Below, one piece after another: positions 40,539 to 50,659 of a DNA stretch of 64,000 nt. The notes beneath the pieces are model-generated. The model saw only the letters and a program-made list of their open reading frames with translations, was not told where the DNA came from and searched no databases. Every line of letters starts with the position of its first letter. Position 1 is the stretch's first letter. The DNA is from Grimontia indica. GTDB lineage: Bacteria > Pseudomonadota > Gammaproteobacteria > Enterobacterales > Vibrionaceae. Made by a program: the position numbers and the translations under genes. Location of the stretch: assembly GCF_000333895.2 (NCBI RefSeq), contig NZ_ANFM02000012.1:62001-126000 (forward strand), read 5' to 3'.

Positions 40539-42815
40539 ATGTTGATTAGGCTTCTAAAGGGCAGGTTGGTTACTGCAGTGATTCTGTTGTCGGCCATGCT
40601 GTCTGCATCTTTAGCGTTTGCGGAAAATAATTCTCAAAGACCAACAGTTGGATTAGTGCTTGGTGGGGGAGGCGCGAAAGGCGCGGCGCACGTGGGTGTG
40701 CTTAAGGCATTGGAAGAAATGCATATCCCTGTCGACTACATTGCCGGTACCAGTATGGGTGCCTATGTAGGTGGACTTTATGCCACGGGCATGAGCGCGG
40801 ATGAAATCGGCGCTATGATGGAATCCTTGGATTGGAATGAAGGTTATCAAGACAGGGTTTACCGGGGTGATAGGCGCATCCGCGACAAAGAACATGAAGA
40901 TCGTTACAACCTCTCCACTAACCTTGGCTTCGACTTTAAAAGTCTAAAAACACCCCAAGGGGTTGTACAGGGTCAGAATATGATCCGTATTCTTCGAGAG
41001 TCGACGGGCAATCTGCCTTCCTTTGAATCGTTTGACCAAATGGTGGTGCCTTACCGCGCTGTGGCCACAGACATTGAACGCCTGATCCCTGTGGTGATCG
41101 GTGATGGTCAACTGACCGAAGCCATGCTGGCGAGTATGGCGGTTCCGGGGGCGTTACCTCCCGTAGAGCTCGAAGGCCACTATCTCGTTGATGGCGGTCC
41201 CGTGAATAATCTGCCAGTGGATGTGGCAAAAGCACTGGGCGCAGATATAGTTATTGCCGTTGATATCAGTACCGACTATTACCCAGCGGAAGAGCTTGGC
41301 TCTTACCTTCAGGTTATGAACCAATTGGTGAACTTTATGGTTCGCCAGAGTACGGAAAAGCAAATCTCTAACATGGATAAAGGCGATTTCCTACTGACGC
41401 CTGATGTCGGGGACATGGAAACCACCGAATTTGATCGTGTGCCGGAAGCGCTGCAGAAAGGCTATGAGATTGCCATGGTCAACCGCGATGCTCTGGAAAG
41501 GATCAGCATGACTTCTGGCGAGTATCAGGAGTATGTGGAAGAGAAACAAAAGCGCCGCAGACTGATGCTTTATGGGGATACGCTGGACGTTGACCGCATC
41601 GTGATTAATAACGACACCAGTTTTTCTGACGAAGTGCTTAAAGCTCGCCTAAACCTACAAACGGGCAAAATGGATTCCGAAAACCTCGAGAAATCGGTGC
41701 AGAATCTTTACGCCCTCGACCGTTTTGAAACCGTGCGTTACCACCTTGAACAGGAAGGCAAGGAAAACGTATTGGTCGTTGATGTGGCCGAAAAGAGCTG
41801 GGGGCCGAATTTTGTCGACTTCCGCTTTGCTCTTGAAGATAACTTCGAGTCAGACACCAATTTCTCTGCGGGTGTCAGCATCAATACCACAGGGCTGTCT
41901 GATTATGGTGCAGAGCTGCGATCCACCTTTGAGTTGGGCTCTGACAAGAAAGCCCAAGCCGAGCTGTATATACCGTTTTCTGCGGAGCAGACTTTCTTCG
42001 CTGAAATACTCGGCGGATTGGAGGTAAGAGAGCGCAATGCCTATTACCGTGGTGACCAAGAGCCAGTATTGGGTAGTGATAGCTTTGCTATCGGTACTCG
42101 CTACAGCGAAGTGATTGGGGACGCCAGCGTAGGTTGGCAGCCAAAACTTTGGGGAGAGTTCAAGCTTGGTTACCGTCACGTTTATGGTGAAGAGAAGTTG
42201 GCGAACAGCCTGTCCCTGACGAGCGATTATGAACGTTCGATGCCCTATCTCTCCTTTACGCTAGATACCTTGGATAACAGGGTGTTTCCAAACATCGGTG
42301 GATATATCGACGCCTCTCTGGGTTATGCAAAGGACAAGGTCGATTATCAGGATGATCGCGAAGAAAGCGAAGCGGCAGTGTTGAACGTGGAAGGGATTTA
42401 CGCCCAGACCTGGCGAAAACATACCCTTTACGGCAAAGCAAAATACGGCACCATCAACTCGCGTGTCGGGAATGTGCTTATTGAACCTCACGAGCTTGGG
42501 GGCTTTCTGAACCTGTCAGGTATTCCAAGGGATTCGCTCTGGGCGAACAATATCGCTTACAGTGCGTTGGTTTACCGCTATCGCCTGCTGGATAACGACT
42601 TTGGTTTGTTTAAATCTCCTGTGTATTTAGGGACTTCCCTTGAGTACGGTGGAGTGTGGAACAACCCAGATTTTTCACTAAAAGATATACCGTTTTACAC
42701 GGCAGGCAGTATATTTGCTGGGGTCGATTCACCATTGGGACCCATCATTGTCGCCTATGGTCGTACAGAAAATGATCTCGATTCGTTCTATTTTATAGTC
42801 GGGTCCCACTTCTAA
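40539..42815 (+). CDS. Patatin-like phospholipase fused to an outer-membrane barrel (type Vd layout)
   Basis: A 758-residue protein. The signal peptide ends near ASLAFA/EN. The patatin domain has the oxyanion motif GGGGAKG (42-48), GTSMG with nucleophile Ser72, and DGG with Asp218. Next comes a POTRA-like segment (RIVINNDTSFSDEVLKARLN) and then a beta-rich C-terminal half ending in FYFIVGSHF, typical of an Omp85/BamA-type barrel. PlpD of Pseudomonas has this order (established knowledge). ATG 40539 starts the signal peptide directly and has AAGG upstream; a GTG at 40497 is the longer alternative. The substrate is unknown, presumably phospholipid. Confidence 0.88.
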   Translation: MLIRLLKGRLVTAVILLSAMLSASLAFAENNSQRPTVGLVLGGGGAKGAAHVGVLKALEEMHIPVDYIAGTSMGAYVGGLYATGMSADEIGAMMESLDWNEGYQDRVYRGDRRIRDKEHEDRYNLSTNLGFDFKSLKTPQGVVQGQNMIRILRESTGNLPSFESFDQMVVPYRAVATDIERLIPVVIGDGQLTEAMLASMAVPGALPPVELEGHYLVDGGPVNNLPVDVAKALGADIVIAVDISTDYYPAEELGSYLQVMNQLVNFMVRQSTEKQISNMDKGDFLLTPDVGDMETTEFDRVPEALQKGYEIAMVNRDALERISMTSGEYQEYVEEKQKRRRLMLYGDTLDVDRIVINNDTSFSDEVLKARLNLQTGKMDSENLEKSVQNLYALDRFETVRYHLEQEGKENVLVVDVAEKSWGPNFVDFRFALEDNFESDTNFSAGVSINTTGLSDYGAELRSTFELGSDKKAQAELYIPFSAEQTFFAEILGGLEVRERNAYYRGDQEPVLGSDSFAIGTRYSEVIGDASVGWQPKLWGEFKLGYRHVYGEEKLANSLSLTSDYERSMPYLSFTLDTLDNRVFPNIGGYIDASLGYAKDKVDYQDDREESEAAVLNVEGIYAQTWRKHTLYGKAKYGTINSRVGNVLIEPHELGGFLNLSGIPRDSLWANNIAYSALVYRYRLLDNDFGLFKSPVYLGTSLEYGGVWNNPDFSLKDIPFYTAGSIFAGVDSPLGPIIVAYGRTENDLDSFYFIVGSHF

Positions 42816-42823
42816 AGGACACA

Positions 42824-42849
42824 GAGGGCGAAGTGACTGCTTCGTTCTC
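42824..42849 (+). terminator. Hairpin after the patatin gene
   Basis: GAGGGCGAAG and CTTCGTTCTC pair over 10 bp (two G-U) around a TGACTG loop, nine bases after the stop codon. There is no U-tract, so termination would need other factors or be weak. Confidence 0.4.
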
Positions 42850-43042
42850 ACTGATAAATCAAATGTTTCATTCCATGCCTGGAATTTAAAATTTGGTTAA
42901 AAAGTGATAACATGCCAGCTTCGTTATGCAGGGCACCACAGAAAGATAGTTACCTCCTACATTTCATTCGGTGCCTGCTAGCCGAGCTTAATTCCAAGGA
43001 TGTCTGGCCGCGACGGCCGGACCGCAATATGAGGAAAACGTC

Positions 43043-45640
43043 GTGCTTGAAGCCTATCGTAAACACGTCGAAGAACGTGCTGCTCAGGGCATCGTCCCTA
43101 AACCACTTGATGCGGAGCAAACCGCAGCCCTAATTGAACTGCTCAAGAACCCACCTGCCGGTGAAGAAAGCACCATCGTTGATTTGCTGGAAAACCGAAT
43201 CCCACCAGGCGTAGACGAAGCGGCATATGTCAAAGCTTGCTTCTTGTCTGCTGTCGCGAAGGGCGAAGATAGCTCTCCGTTGATTAGCAAAGAGCGCGCT
43301 GTTGAACTGCTTGGTACCATGCAAGGCGGCTACAACATCGAATCCCTGGTCGCTCTGCTGGATGATGATGCACTGGCACCAATTTCGGCTAAAGCGCTCT
43401 CTCACACTCTGCTGATGTTCGATGCTTTCTACGATGTAGAAGAAAAAGCGAAAGCGGGTAACGCATTTGCGAAGCAGGTGATGGAGTCTTGGGCGGAAGC
43501 TGAGTGGTTCCTTTCCAAGCCGAATGTTCCTGAAAAAGTTACCCTGACCGTATTTAAAGTGACGGGCGAAACCAACACTGATGACCTGTCACCAGCACCG
43601 GATGCTTGGTCTCGTCCAGACATCCCACTGCACGCACTGGCGATGCTGAAAAACGAACGCGACGGTATCAATCCAGACCAAGCAGGCGTAGTTGGTCCTA
43701 TCAAGCAAATCGAAGCGCTGAAAGAAAAAGGTCACCAACTGGTTTACGTGGGTGACGTTGTCGGTACGGGTTCATCCCGTAAGTCTGCGACCAACTCTGT
43801 ACTTTGGTTCATGGGCGATGACATTCCAAACGTTCCAAACAAGCGCGCAGGCGGTTTCTGTTTGGGTGGCAAAATTGCTCCAATCTTCTTCAACACCATG
43901 GAAGATGCTGGCGCACTGCCAATCGAGCTGGACGTTTCCAAGCTGAACATGGGCGATGTGATTGATATCTACCCGTTCAAAGGTGAAGTTCGCAGCCACG
44001 GCTCTGACGACGTCCTGTCTACGTTCTCCCTGAAAACTGACGTACTTTACGATGAAGTACGTGCAGGTGGCCGTATTCCTCTGATCATCGGTCGTGGTCT
44101 GACAGACCGTGCGCGTGAAGCACTGGGTCTGGAGCCATCTGACGTTTTCCGTCGTCCACAACCAGTGGCTGACTCTGGCAAAGGCTTTACCCTTGGTCAG
44201 AAGATGGTTGGTAAGGCATGTGGCGTTGAAGGTATCCGCCCAGGTACTTACTGTGAGCCTAAGATGACTACAGTCGGTTCTCAGGACACCACCGGTCCTA
44301 TGACCCGTGATGAGCTGAAAGATCTGGCATGTCTGGGCTTCTCTGCTGACCTGACTATGCAGTCTTTCTGTCACACTTCGGCGTATCCTAAGCCAGTTGA
44401 TGTGAACACTCACCACACGCTGCCAGATTTCATCATGAACCGCGGCGGTGTTTCCCTGCGTCCGGGTGATGGTGTTATCCACTCATGGCTGAACCGTATG
44501 TTGCTGCCAGATACTGTAGGTACCGGCGGTGACTCACACACCCGTTTCCCACTGGGCATTTCATTCCCAGCAGGTTCTGGTCTGGTTGCATTCGCAGCGG
44601 CGACAGGTGTAATGCCTCTGGATATGCCTGAATCAATCCTTGTTCGTTTCAAAGGCGAAATGCAGCCAGGTATCACGTTGCGTGACCTTGTACATGCGAT
44701 CCCTTACTACGCCATCAAGCAAGGCCTGCTGACCGTAGAGAAAGCCGGTAAGATCAACGCATTCTCTGGCCGCATTCTTGAAATCGAAGGTGTTGAGCAC
44801 CTGACGGTTGAGCAGGCATTCGAACTGTCTGATGCATCAGCAGAGCGTTCTGCTGCAGGTTGTACTGTGAAGCTGTCTCAAGAGTCAGTGGCAGAGTACC
44901 TGTCTTCTAACATCGTGATGCTGAAGTGGATGATCAGCGAAGGCTACGGCGACCGTCGTACCATCGAACGTCGTATCTCTGCGATGGAAGCATGGCTGGC
45001 GAACCCAGAGCTGATGGAAGCTGACGCAGATGCAGAATATGCAGAAGTGATCGAAATTGATCTGGCTGAAATCAACGAGCCAATCCTTTGTGCGCCAAAT
45101 GACCCAGATGATGCACGTCTGCTGTCTGACGTTGCTGGCGACAAGGTCGATGAAGTATTCATCGGTTCTTGTATGACCAACATCGGCCACTTCCGTGCAG
45201 CAGGTAAACTGTTGGATAAATTCGGTGGCACGCTGGAAACCCGTCTTTGGGTCGCTCCACCGACTAAGATGGACCGCGACCAGCTGACTGAAGAAGGCTA
45301 CTACGGTATCTATGGCCGAGCTGGCGTACGTATCGAAACTCCGGGCTGTTCACTGTGTATGGGTAACCAAGCGCGTGTTGCTGATAAGGCAACCGTACTG
45401 TCTACCTCTACCCGTAACTTCCCGAACCGTCTGGGTACAGGTGCGAACGTTTACCTGTCTTCTGCTGAGCTGGCATCTGTGGGTGCTATCCTGGGTCGTA
45501 TCCCAACGGTTGAAGAGTATCTGGAATACGCGAAGCAAATTGATGCGACAGCGGCAGATACCTACCGTTACCTGAACTTCCACCGCATGGATCAATACAC
45601 CAAGAAAGCGGACGAAGTGATTATCCAAGCAGCGGTTTAA
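43043..45640 (+). CDS. acnB: Bifunctional aconitate hydratase B AcnB
   Basis: An 865-residue iron-sulfur enzyme that interconverts citrate and isocitrate and also acts on 2-methylisocitrate; the apo form binds mRNA in E. coli. It has the AcnB-specific order: N-terminal HEAT-like domain, swivel domain ([20 protein letters not shown]), then the catalytic domains. Cluster cysteines are in GSCMTN and GCSLCMGNQ. The start is GTG with GAGG upstream, and [16 protein letters not shown] aligns with the E. coli N-terminus. Length equals E. coli AcnB. Expression probably comes from its own 227-bp upstream region. Confidence 0.98.
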   Translation: MLEAYRKHVEERAAQGIVPKPLDAEQTAALIELLKNPPAGEESTIVDLLENRIPPGVDEAAYVKACFLSAVAKGEDSSPLISKERAVELLGTMQGGYNIESLVALLDDDALAPISAKALSHTLLMFDAFYDVEEKAKAGNAFAKQVMESWAEAEWFLSKPNVPEKVTLTVFKVTGETNTDDLSPAPDAWSRPDIPLHALAMLKNERDGINPDQAGVVGPIKQIEALKEKGHQLVYVGDVVGTGSSRKSATNSVLWFMGDDIPNVPNKRAGGFCLGGKIAPIFFNTMEDAGALPIELDVSKLNMGDVIDIYPFKGEVRSHGSDDVLSTFSLKTDVLYDEVRAGGRIPLIIGRGLTDRAREALGLEPSDVFRRPQPVADSGKGFTLGQKMVGKACGVEGIRPGTYCEPKMTTVGSQDTTGPMTRDELKDLACLGFSADLTMQSFCHTSAYPKPVDVNTHHTLPDFIMNRGGVSLRPGDGVIHSWLNRMLLPDTVGTGGDSHTRFPLGISFPAGSGLVAFAAATGVMPLDMPESILVRFKGEMQPGITLRDLVHAIPYYAIKQGLLTVEKAGKINAFSGRILEIEGVEHLTVEQAFELSDASAERSAAGCTVKLSQESVAEYLSSNIVMLKWMISEGYGDRRTIERRISAMEAWLANPELMEADADAEYAEVIEIDLAEINEPILCAPNDPDDARLLSDVAGDKVDEVFIGSCMTNIGHFRAAGKLLDKFGGTLETRLWVAPPTKMDRDQLTEEGYYGIYGRAGVRIETPGCSLCMGNQARVADKATVLSTSTRNFPNRLGTGANVYLSSAELASVGAILGRIPTVEEYLEYAKQIDATAADTYRYLNFHRMDQYTKKADEVIIQAAV

Positions 45641-45660
45641 TGCTTGAATAACTGATAAAA

Positions 45661-45689
45661 GAAAGCCTCCCAATTGGGAGGCTTTGTTC
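45661..45689. terminator. Bidirectional terminator between acnB and the glycerate kinase gene
   Basis: AAAGCCTCCC and GGGAGGCTTT form a perfect 10-bp stem with an AATT loop. On the minus strand it is followed by TTCTTTTAT, on the plus strand by GTTCGTT, so it should be stronger for the minus-strand operon. Confidence 0.85.
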
Positions 45690-45716
45690 GTTATGGGGGA
45701 TACTGATTTCCTGAGA

Positions 45717-46856
45717 TTAGGACTTAGAGCCTAGCTTCAATGTTCTCGCTACATTCTGAGCGGTCAGTTCAACATTCTCTTTGGCATTAGCCAGCGCATC
45801 TTCCAAGGTACATGCACCTGATACCACGCTGAACAACACATCAATCCCATGGTCATACACCACAACGCTATCTTGAGTGATGCTACCTGCGATGCCGATG
45901 ACTGGCAGATTAAATTGCTTAGCACAGCGCGCCACACCAATTGGGGTTTTGCCGTGAATGGTTTGGCTGTCGATACGGCCTTCGCCTGTGATGACCAGAT
46001 CTGCATCTTTCAGCTGCTCTGACAGGTTAACGGCATCCATGACGATTTCGATACCTGGGCGCAGATCAGCATGGAAAATCCCCATCAACGCAGCGCCCAT
46101 ACCACCTGCTGCACCGGCACCTGCGCTATTTTTTACATCACTGCCAAGCTCTGATTTCATTATGTCAGCATAGAGAGCAAGGTTGGCATCCAACGTTTTG
46201 ACCATCTCTGGTGTCGCACCTTTCTGCGGACCGAAAACCGCCGAAGCGCCTTTTTCACCGCACAGTGGGTTGTCGACATCACAAGCGACTTCAAGTTTTA
46301 CGTTCTTGAGGCGGGGGTCGACATCGCTGCAATCGATGGTGTGAAGACTTGCCAATGCGCCGCCACCAAAGCCAATCGCTTGTCCGTCTTTGTCCAACAG
46401 TTTAACGCCAAGTGCCTGAGCCATACCTGCACCACCATCGTTGGTTGAGCTGCCGCCGATACCGACAATCAGGTGCTTAGCGCCATTGTTCAGGGCTGCT
46501 TTAATCAGTTCACCCGTACCGAAGCTGGTGGTTACCAGAGGGTTGCGCTCTTTGGATGGAAGCAAATGAAGACCTGATGCTGCAGCCATTTCGATAACAG
46601 CGGTTTCGCTATCACCCAGTAGGCCAAAGAAGCCTTCAACGGGTTTACCAAGTGGGCCTGTGACACTGACTTGAATAATACTGCCGCCTGTGGCATCAAC
46701 CAGTGATTGCACGGTACCCTCGCCACCGTCTGCCATGGGCAGTGTGGTGAAACGCCAAGCAGGAAAAACGGTCTTGAAGCCGTTTTCTATGGCCTGAGCG
46801 ACTTCTGCGGCACTCAGGCTTTCTTTATAAGAGTCAGGGGCAATGACGACATGCAT
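45717..46856 (-). CDS. Glycerate kinase (GlxK/GarK family)
   Basis: A 379-residue glycerate kinase of the GckA/GlxK type. It starts VVIAPDSYKESLSAAEVA and contains MADGGEGTVQSL, GIGGSSTNDGGAGMAQALG and ITGEGRIDSQTIHGKTPIGV, all family signatures. It phosphorylates D-glycerate, in this family usually at C2. It is the third gene of an operon with a GntP permease and a CdaR regulator, which points to uptake and use of glycerate or a sugar acid that yields it. GGAGCCC precedes the start. Confidence 0.94.
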   Translation of the reverse strand: MHVVIAPDSYKESLSAAEVAQAIENGFKTVFPAWRFTTLPMADGGEGTVQSLVDATGGSIIQVSVTGPLGKPVEGFFGLLGDSETAVIEMAAASGLHLLPSKERNPLVTTSFGTGELIKAALNNGAKHLIVGIGGSSTNDGGAGMAQALGVKLLDKDGQAIGFGGGALASLHTIDCSDVDPRLKNVKLEVACDVDNPLCGEKGASAVFGPQKGATPEMVKTLDANLALYADIMKSELGSDVKNSAGAGAAGGMGAALMGIFHADLRPGIEIVMDAVNLSEQLKDADLVITGEGRIDSQTIHGKTPIGVARCAKQFNLPVIGIAGSITQDSVVVYDHGIDVLFSVVSGACTLEDALANAKENVELTAQNVARTLKLGSKS

Positions 46857-46877
46857 TCTTGGGCTCCAGAAAACAAA

Positions 46878-48236
46878 TTACAGAAGTATTAAACTAAGAA
46901 TATAGACGGTGACAATACCCGTCAGACCTTGTATCAGGGTGGCTATGGTTTGCGCGCGGTATGCAGTGCTCACCGACATTTTGCTGAACTGGGTGACGAC
47001 CCAGAAGAAGCTGTCATTGGCGTGTGAGACTGTCATTGCTCCAGCTCCAATTGCCAGCACTGTCAGTACGCGTCCCATTTCGGTCGCTAATCCTAGGTCG
47101 CCTAGCATCGGTGCAACCAGTGCAGATGTGGTGACCAAAGCAACAGTTGATGAACCTTGCGCTGTTTTCAAAGCGGCGGCCACGATAAATGGCATAAATA
47201 GACCGATGCCCAGAGTAGAGAGCGTTTCGCCCAGTTGAGGCCCCACACCTGTTGCTTTAAGCACGGCACCGAATGCGCCACCTGCACCCGTGATCAGCAG
47301 AATTGGAGCAGCAGTAGAAATCGCATCGGAAACCTGGGCAGTCAGTGCTTCACCTTTCGTTGGTTTATCTTCCGATGTTTTCACCAGTGGCAGGGCGATG
47401 AATAGACCAACAACCAGTGCATTAAGCGGTGACCCCAGGAAAGCCAGTGCGGTTTTTAATGTGCCGTCACCAAGAGGAGCGCTTGGGTAATTGGCGATCG
47501 AACCGAGGCAGATGAGGACTATAGGGATCAAGATAGGGGAGAAGGCCTGAGCAGCTGTTGGTAATTTCCCATAGCGGGCTTTGAGCGTTTCGTAACTCTC
47601 TGTTACTTCGTCATCTTCACCACACTCGTAGCGTGAAGATGCATAATTTGCCCAAGCAAGGCCTGCCAACGCAGTTGCTGCGGCCACAATCAGACCTAAA
47701 CCAATGACCAGCCCTAAATTGTTTGTCAGGTCGAGGTTACCGGCTGCGGCAATAGGGCCTGGAGTTGGTGGAACAAAAGTGTGTGTGGCATACAGGCCGG
47801 TTGCCAGCGCAACACTCATGCCGACAGCTGAGACGCCCATACGCTTGGTCATGGCGCGTTTCAGTGAGTTCAGAATCACATACCCTGAATCACAAAATAC
47901 GGGAATGGATACCAGATAACCTATCAGTGACATGGTCAGTCTGGGAAAGCGATCACCAAGCAGTTTGATAATGGTATCTGCCATTGTGATAGCAGCGCCA
48001 GAGCGCTCAAGGATGGTACCAATGATGGTACCCAGCATGATCACCAGACCGATGTATCCCAGAATACCGCCAAAGCCACCACTGATGGTTTTAGCGATGC
48101 TACTCAATGGCAAACCTGAAAGTAGGGCCGTTAAAAAGGCGGCGCCAAGTAACGCGAGAAAGGGGTGAATTTTAAACTTGGACGTTGATAGCACCACAAA
48201 GGCGATGGCTACCAATAACACGATAACGAGTTCCAT
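46878..48236 (-). CDS. GntP-family permease (gluconate/glycerate type)
   Basis: A 452-residue inner-membrane transporter with about 12-14 hydrophobic segments. GntP-family signatures include SGGFGGILGYIGLVIMLGTI near the N-terminus, CDSGYVILN and THTFVPPTPGPIAAA. Family members import gluconate, fructuronate, D-serine or glycerate; the adjacent glycerate kinase and CdaR make D-glycerate or a related acid the most likely substrate (inference). AAGGAGA before the ATG is a strong ribosome site. The kinase gene follows after 21 bases. Confidence 0.92.
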   Translation of the reverse strand: MELVIVLLVAIAFVVLSTSKFKIHPFLALLGAAFLTALLSGLPLSSIAKTISGGFGGILGYIGLVIMLGTIIGTILERSGAAITMADTIIKLLGDRFPRLTMSLIGYLVSIPVFCDSGYVILNSLKRAMTKRMGVSAVGMSVALATGLYATHTFVPPTPGPIAAAGNLDLTNNLGLVIGLGLIVAAATALAGLAWANYASSRYECGEDDEVTESYETLKARYGKLPTAAQAFSPILIPIVLICLGSIANYPSAPLGDGTLKTALAFLGSPLNALVVGLFIALPLVKTSEDKPTKGEALTAQVSDAISTAAPILLITGAGGAFGAVLKATGVGPQLGETLSTLGIGLFMPFIVAAALKTAQGSSTVALVTTSALVAPMLGDLGLATEMGRVLTVLAIGAGAMTVSHANDSFFWVVTQFSKMSVSTAYRAQTIATLIQGLTGIVTVYILSLILL

Positions 48237-48350
48237 GGGTGAGTCTCCTTGTAGGGTAATGGCATTTGTTATGTTGTTATCGTGTGTATTTTCCAGACTG
48301 ATATTGATGAAAACTATGTTTTTAAATACAAATTACTTAGCTGTTTTTCG

Positions 48351-49481
48351 TTATTTTTTGTTTAATATAACAATCCATTGTGAGGTCGGCCTGATAGTCA
48401 AAGCAGCATAAAGAAGCCCTTTATGCTGAAAGTTTGTCAGTACAAAACCGGTACATTCCTCGATCTGCCTCAGGCGATAGCGCACCGTATTAGGGTGAAT
48501 GGAAAGCGAAGAAGCAGCTTTATCTATATCACTGTTCTGGAGGAACCACGTTTGCAGTGTGCTCAACAGAACCGGATTTTTATCGGTAATGGTTTGGAGA
48601 ATATTGTCGACTTGTTCAAGTTGCCAAGTTTCGGAAATCGGATTAAGCAGGGCGGCAAGCGGATAATCAGACATATTGGCTAAATGCTCAGTTTCCGGCA
48701 GACCGTTGAGCAAAGAACATAATCCGGAAAAAGCGCTGCGTACTCCACCAATGAAATGAGCTGGAGTGCTGAATACCCAGCGATATTTGTCAGTGTTTTT
48801 CATCTCTTCTAGCAGGCGCTTCTTACTTTTCTCCCAATGTGTGTGCAGCGCTTCCTGTTTCTTGCCTTGAAGGGGAACAAGAATGACCAAAGTCATGCTG
48901 TTGCAGCTGGCCTTGAGAATGTGTGGATTGATCTGGGAGAGCTGTTTGGTGATGGTGCGTTGGTCAATGTCAATCGGATGCTGGCATAGTGCAATGCCGA
49001 ATGACGTATCCATATTGACGTTAAGTTTGGCGGCAATCGAACGCAAATGATCTTCGTTGGTTTCGTATTGTAACCACTGCTGAACAAATTCTTCTTTTCT
49101 GGTTTCACTCCACCTTAACAATTCCAATTCGTGTGCATGCTCAACCGTCATTTCGGCGGCCATTCTAACCAGCTCACCATACTGTCTGACATCCTCCAAC
49201 CTTCCCGATATCCCAATTACCCCGATGGCTTGATCCTTAAAAAATATGGGCAGATTAACACCGGGTTTTACGCCCCACATGTTGTGCTGCATTTCGTCAG
49301 TGATTTCGATAGTGCGCTTTTCGGATAGTGCCAGAATCGCGCCTTCGTGGCGTTGATGAAGCCTAGAATGATCGGTAGAGGCAATGATGTAACCATGCTC
49401 ATCCATGACATTCAGGGCATTTTTTATGATCTTTATCGCGCGTTGGACAATGGCGTTGGCTAGGTCTGGCGTAATCTTCAT
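48351..49481 (-). CDS. cdaR: CdaR/SdaR-type sugar-diacid regulator
   Basis: A 376-residue regulator. The N-terminal putative sugar-diacid recognition domain has IVQRAIKIIKNALNVMDEHG and GVIGISGRLEDVRQYGELV, and the C-terminal PucR-type helix-turn-helix is IDKAASSLSIHPNTVRYRLR. In E. coli CdaR activates glucarate/galactarate/glycerate genes. Here it is the promoter-proximal gene of cdaR-gntP-glycerate kinase. A 114-bp AT-rich gap precedes gntP, so gntP may have its own promoter under CdaR control. Confidence 0.9.
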   Translation of the reverse strand: MKITPDLANAIVQRAIKIIKNALNVMDEHGYIIASTDHSRLHQRHEGAILALSEKRTIEITDEMQHNMWGVKPGVNLPIFFKDQAIGVIGISGRLEDVRQYGELVRMAAEMTVEHAHELELLRWSETRKEEFVQQWLQYETNEDHLRSIAAKLNVNMDTSFGIALCQHPIDIDQRTITKQLSQINPHILKASCNSMTLVILVPLQGKKQEALHTHWEKSKKRLLEEMKNTDKYRWVFSTPAHFIGGVRSAFSGLCSLLNGLPETEHLANMSDYPLAALLNPISETWQLEQVDNILQTITDKNPVLLSTLQTWFLQNSDIDKAASSLSIHPNTVRYRLRQIEECTGFVLTNFQHKGLLYAALTIRPTSQWIVILNKK

Positions 49482-49640
49482 GGATAGCTATGAAAGGATA
49501 TTGATATTTCCCATAGATTACTTTTCGCAATGAGTAGCGTGCTTATTGTTGGTGAAATATGTGAACTTCATAAGTGAAAAAACGCGTTGCATCTTATTAG
49601 AGAATATAAACAATGGCCTCTCAATGATCGGAGGGTACAC

Positions 49641-50018
49641 GTGGACTACGAATTTCGACGCAATACTTTAGACGATAGCTTTCATGCTGAGCTATCAATG
49701 GGGCATGAGGCACTGGGGCGCTGGCTCGTTGATGAACTTGGGACAGACCATGATGCCATTGATGAAGTTTTGGAAAATCTGAAGCTAGTGATGGAACAAG
49801 GTGGTGAATGGACACGCTCAGGTAAAGTGTTCCACTTGCAACTGACACAGGAAGAAGCCCTGGTGCAGGCCAATATCGTGCTCGAAGACAGCGAAGAAGA
49901 GATGCCAGATGTTGATTTGCATACCTATGAAGAGGAAAGCGTGTCGCTTTGTGGACCAGAAGACCTCCTTTTGGTGCTTGAAGCCTGGCAAGATTTTATT
50001 CGTCGCTACGGCCGCTAA
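49641..50018 (+). CDS. yacL: YacL family protein (UPF0231)
   Basis: A 125-residue acidic protein of unknown function. It begins DYEFRRNTLDDSFHAELSMG and ends with the conserved EESVSLCGPEDLLLVLEAW, both matching E. coli YacL, which lies next to acnB there too. GTG at 49641 is chosen because GGAGGG lies six bases upstream and the N-terminus aligns with the family; the frame is open to 49587 but without homology. It is divergent from cdaR and 22 bases past a weak AT-rich region with no clear promoter. Confidence 0.9.
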   Translation: MDYEFRRNTLDDSFHAELSMGHEALGRWLVDELGTDHDAIDEVLENLKLVMEQGGEWTRSGKVFHLQLTQEEALVQANIVLEDSEEEMPDVDLHTYEEESVSLCGPEDLLLVLEAWQDFIRRYGR

Positions 50019-50097
50019 CTATCTGATATTTATAGATAACGGTAATGGATGACCGTTAGCCCAATCTTTTATCCTTCCCTTGTCTAACTTTCCTGAC

Positions 50098-50638
<541 letters not shown>

Positions 50639-50659
50639 GGGTTTAGGGGAGTAAGAAAG

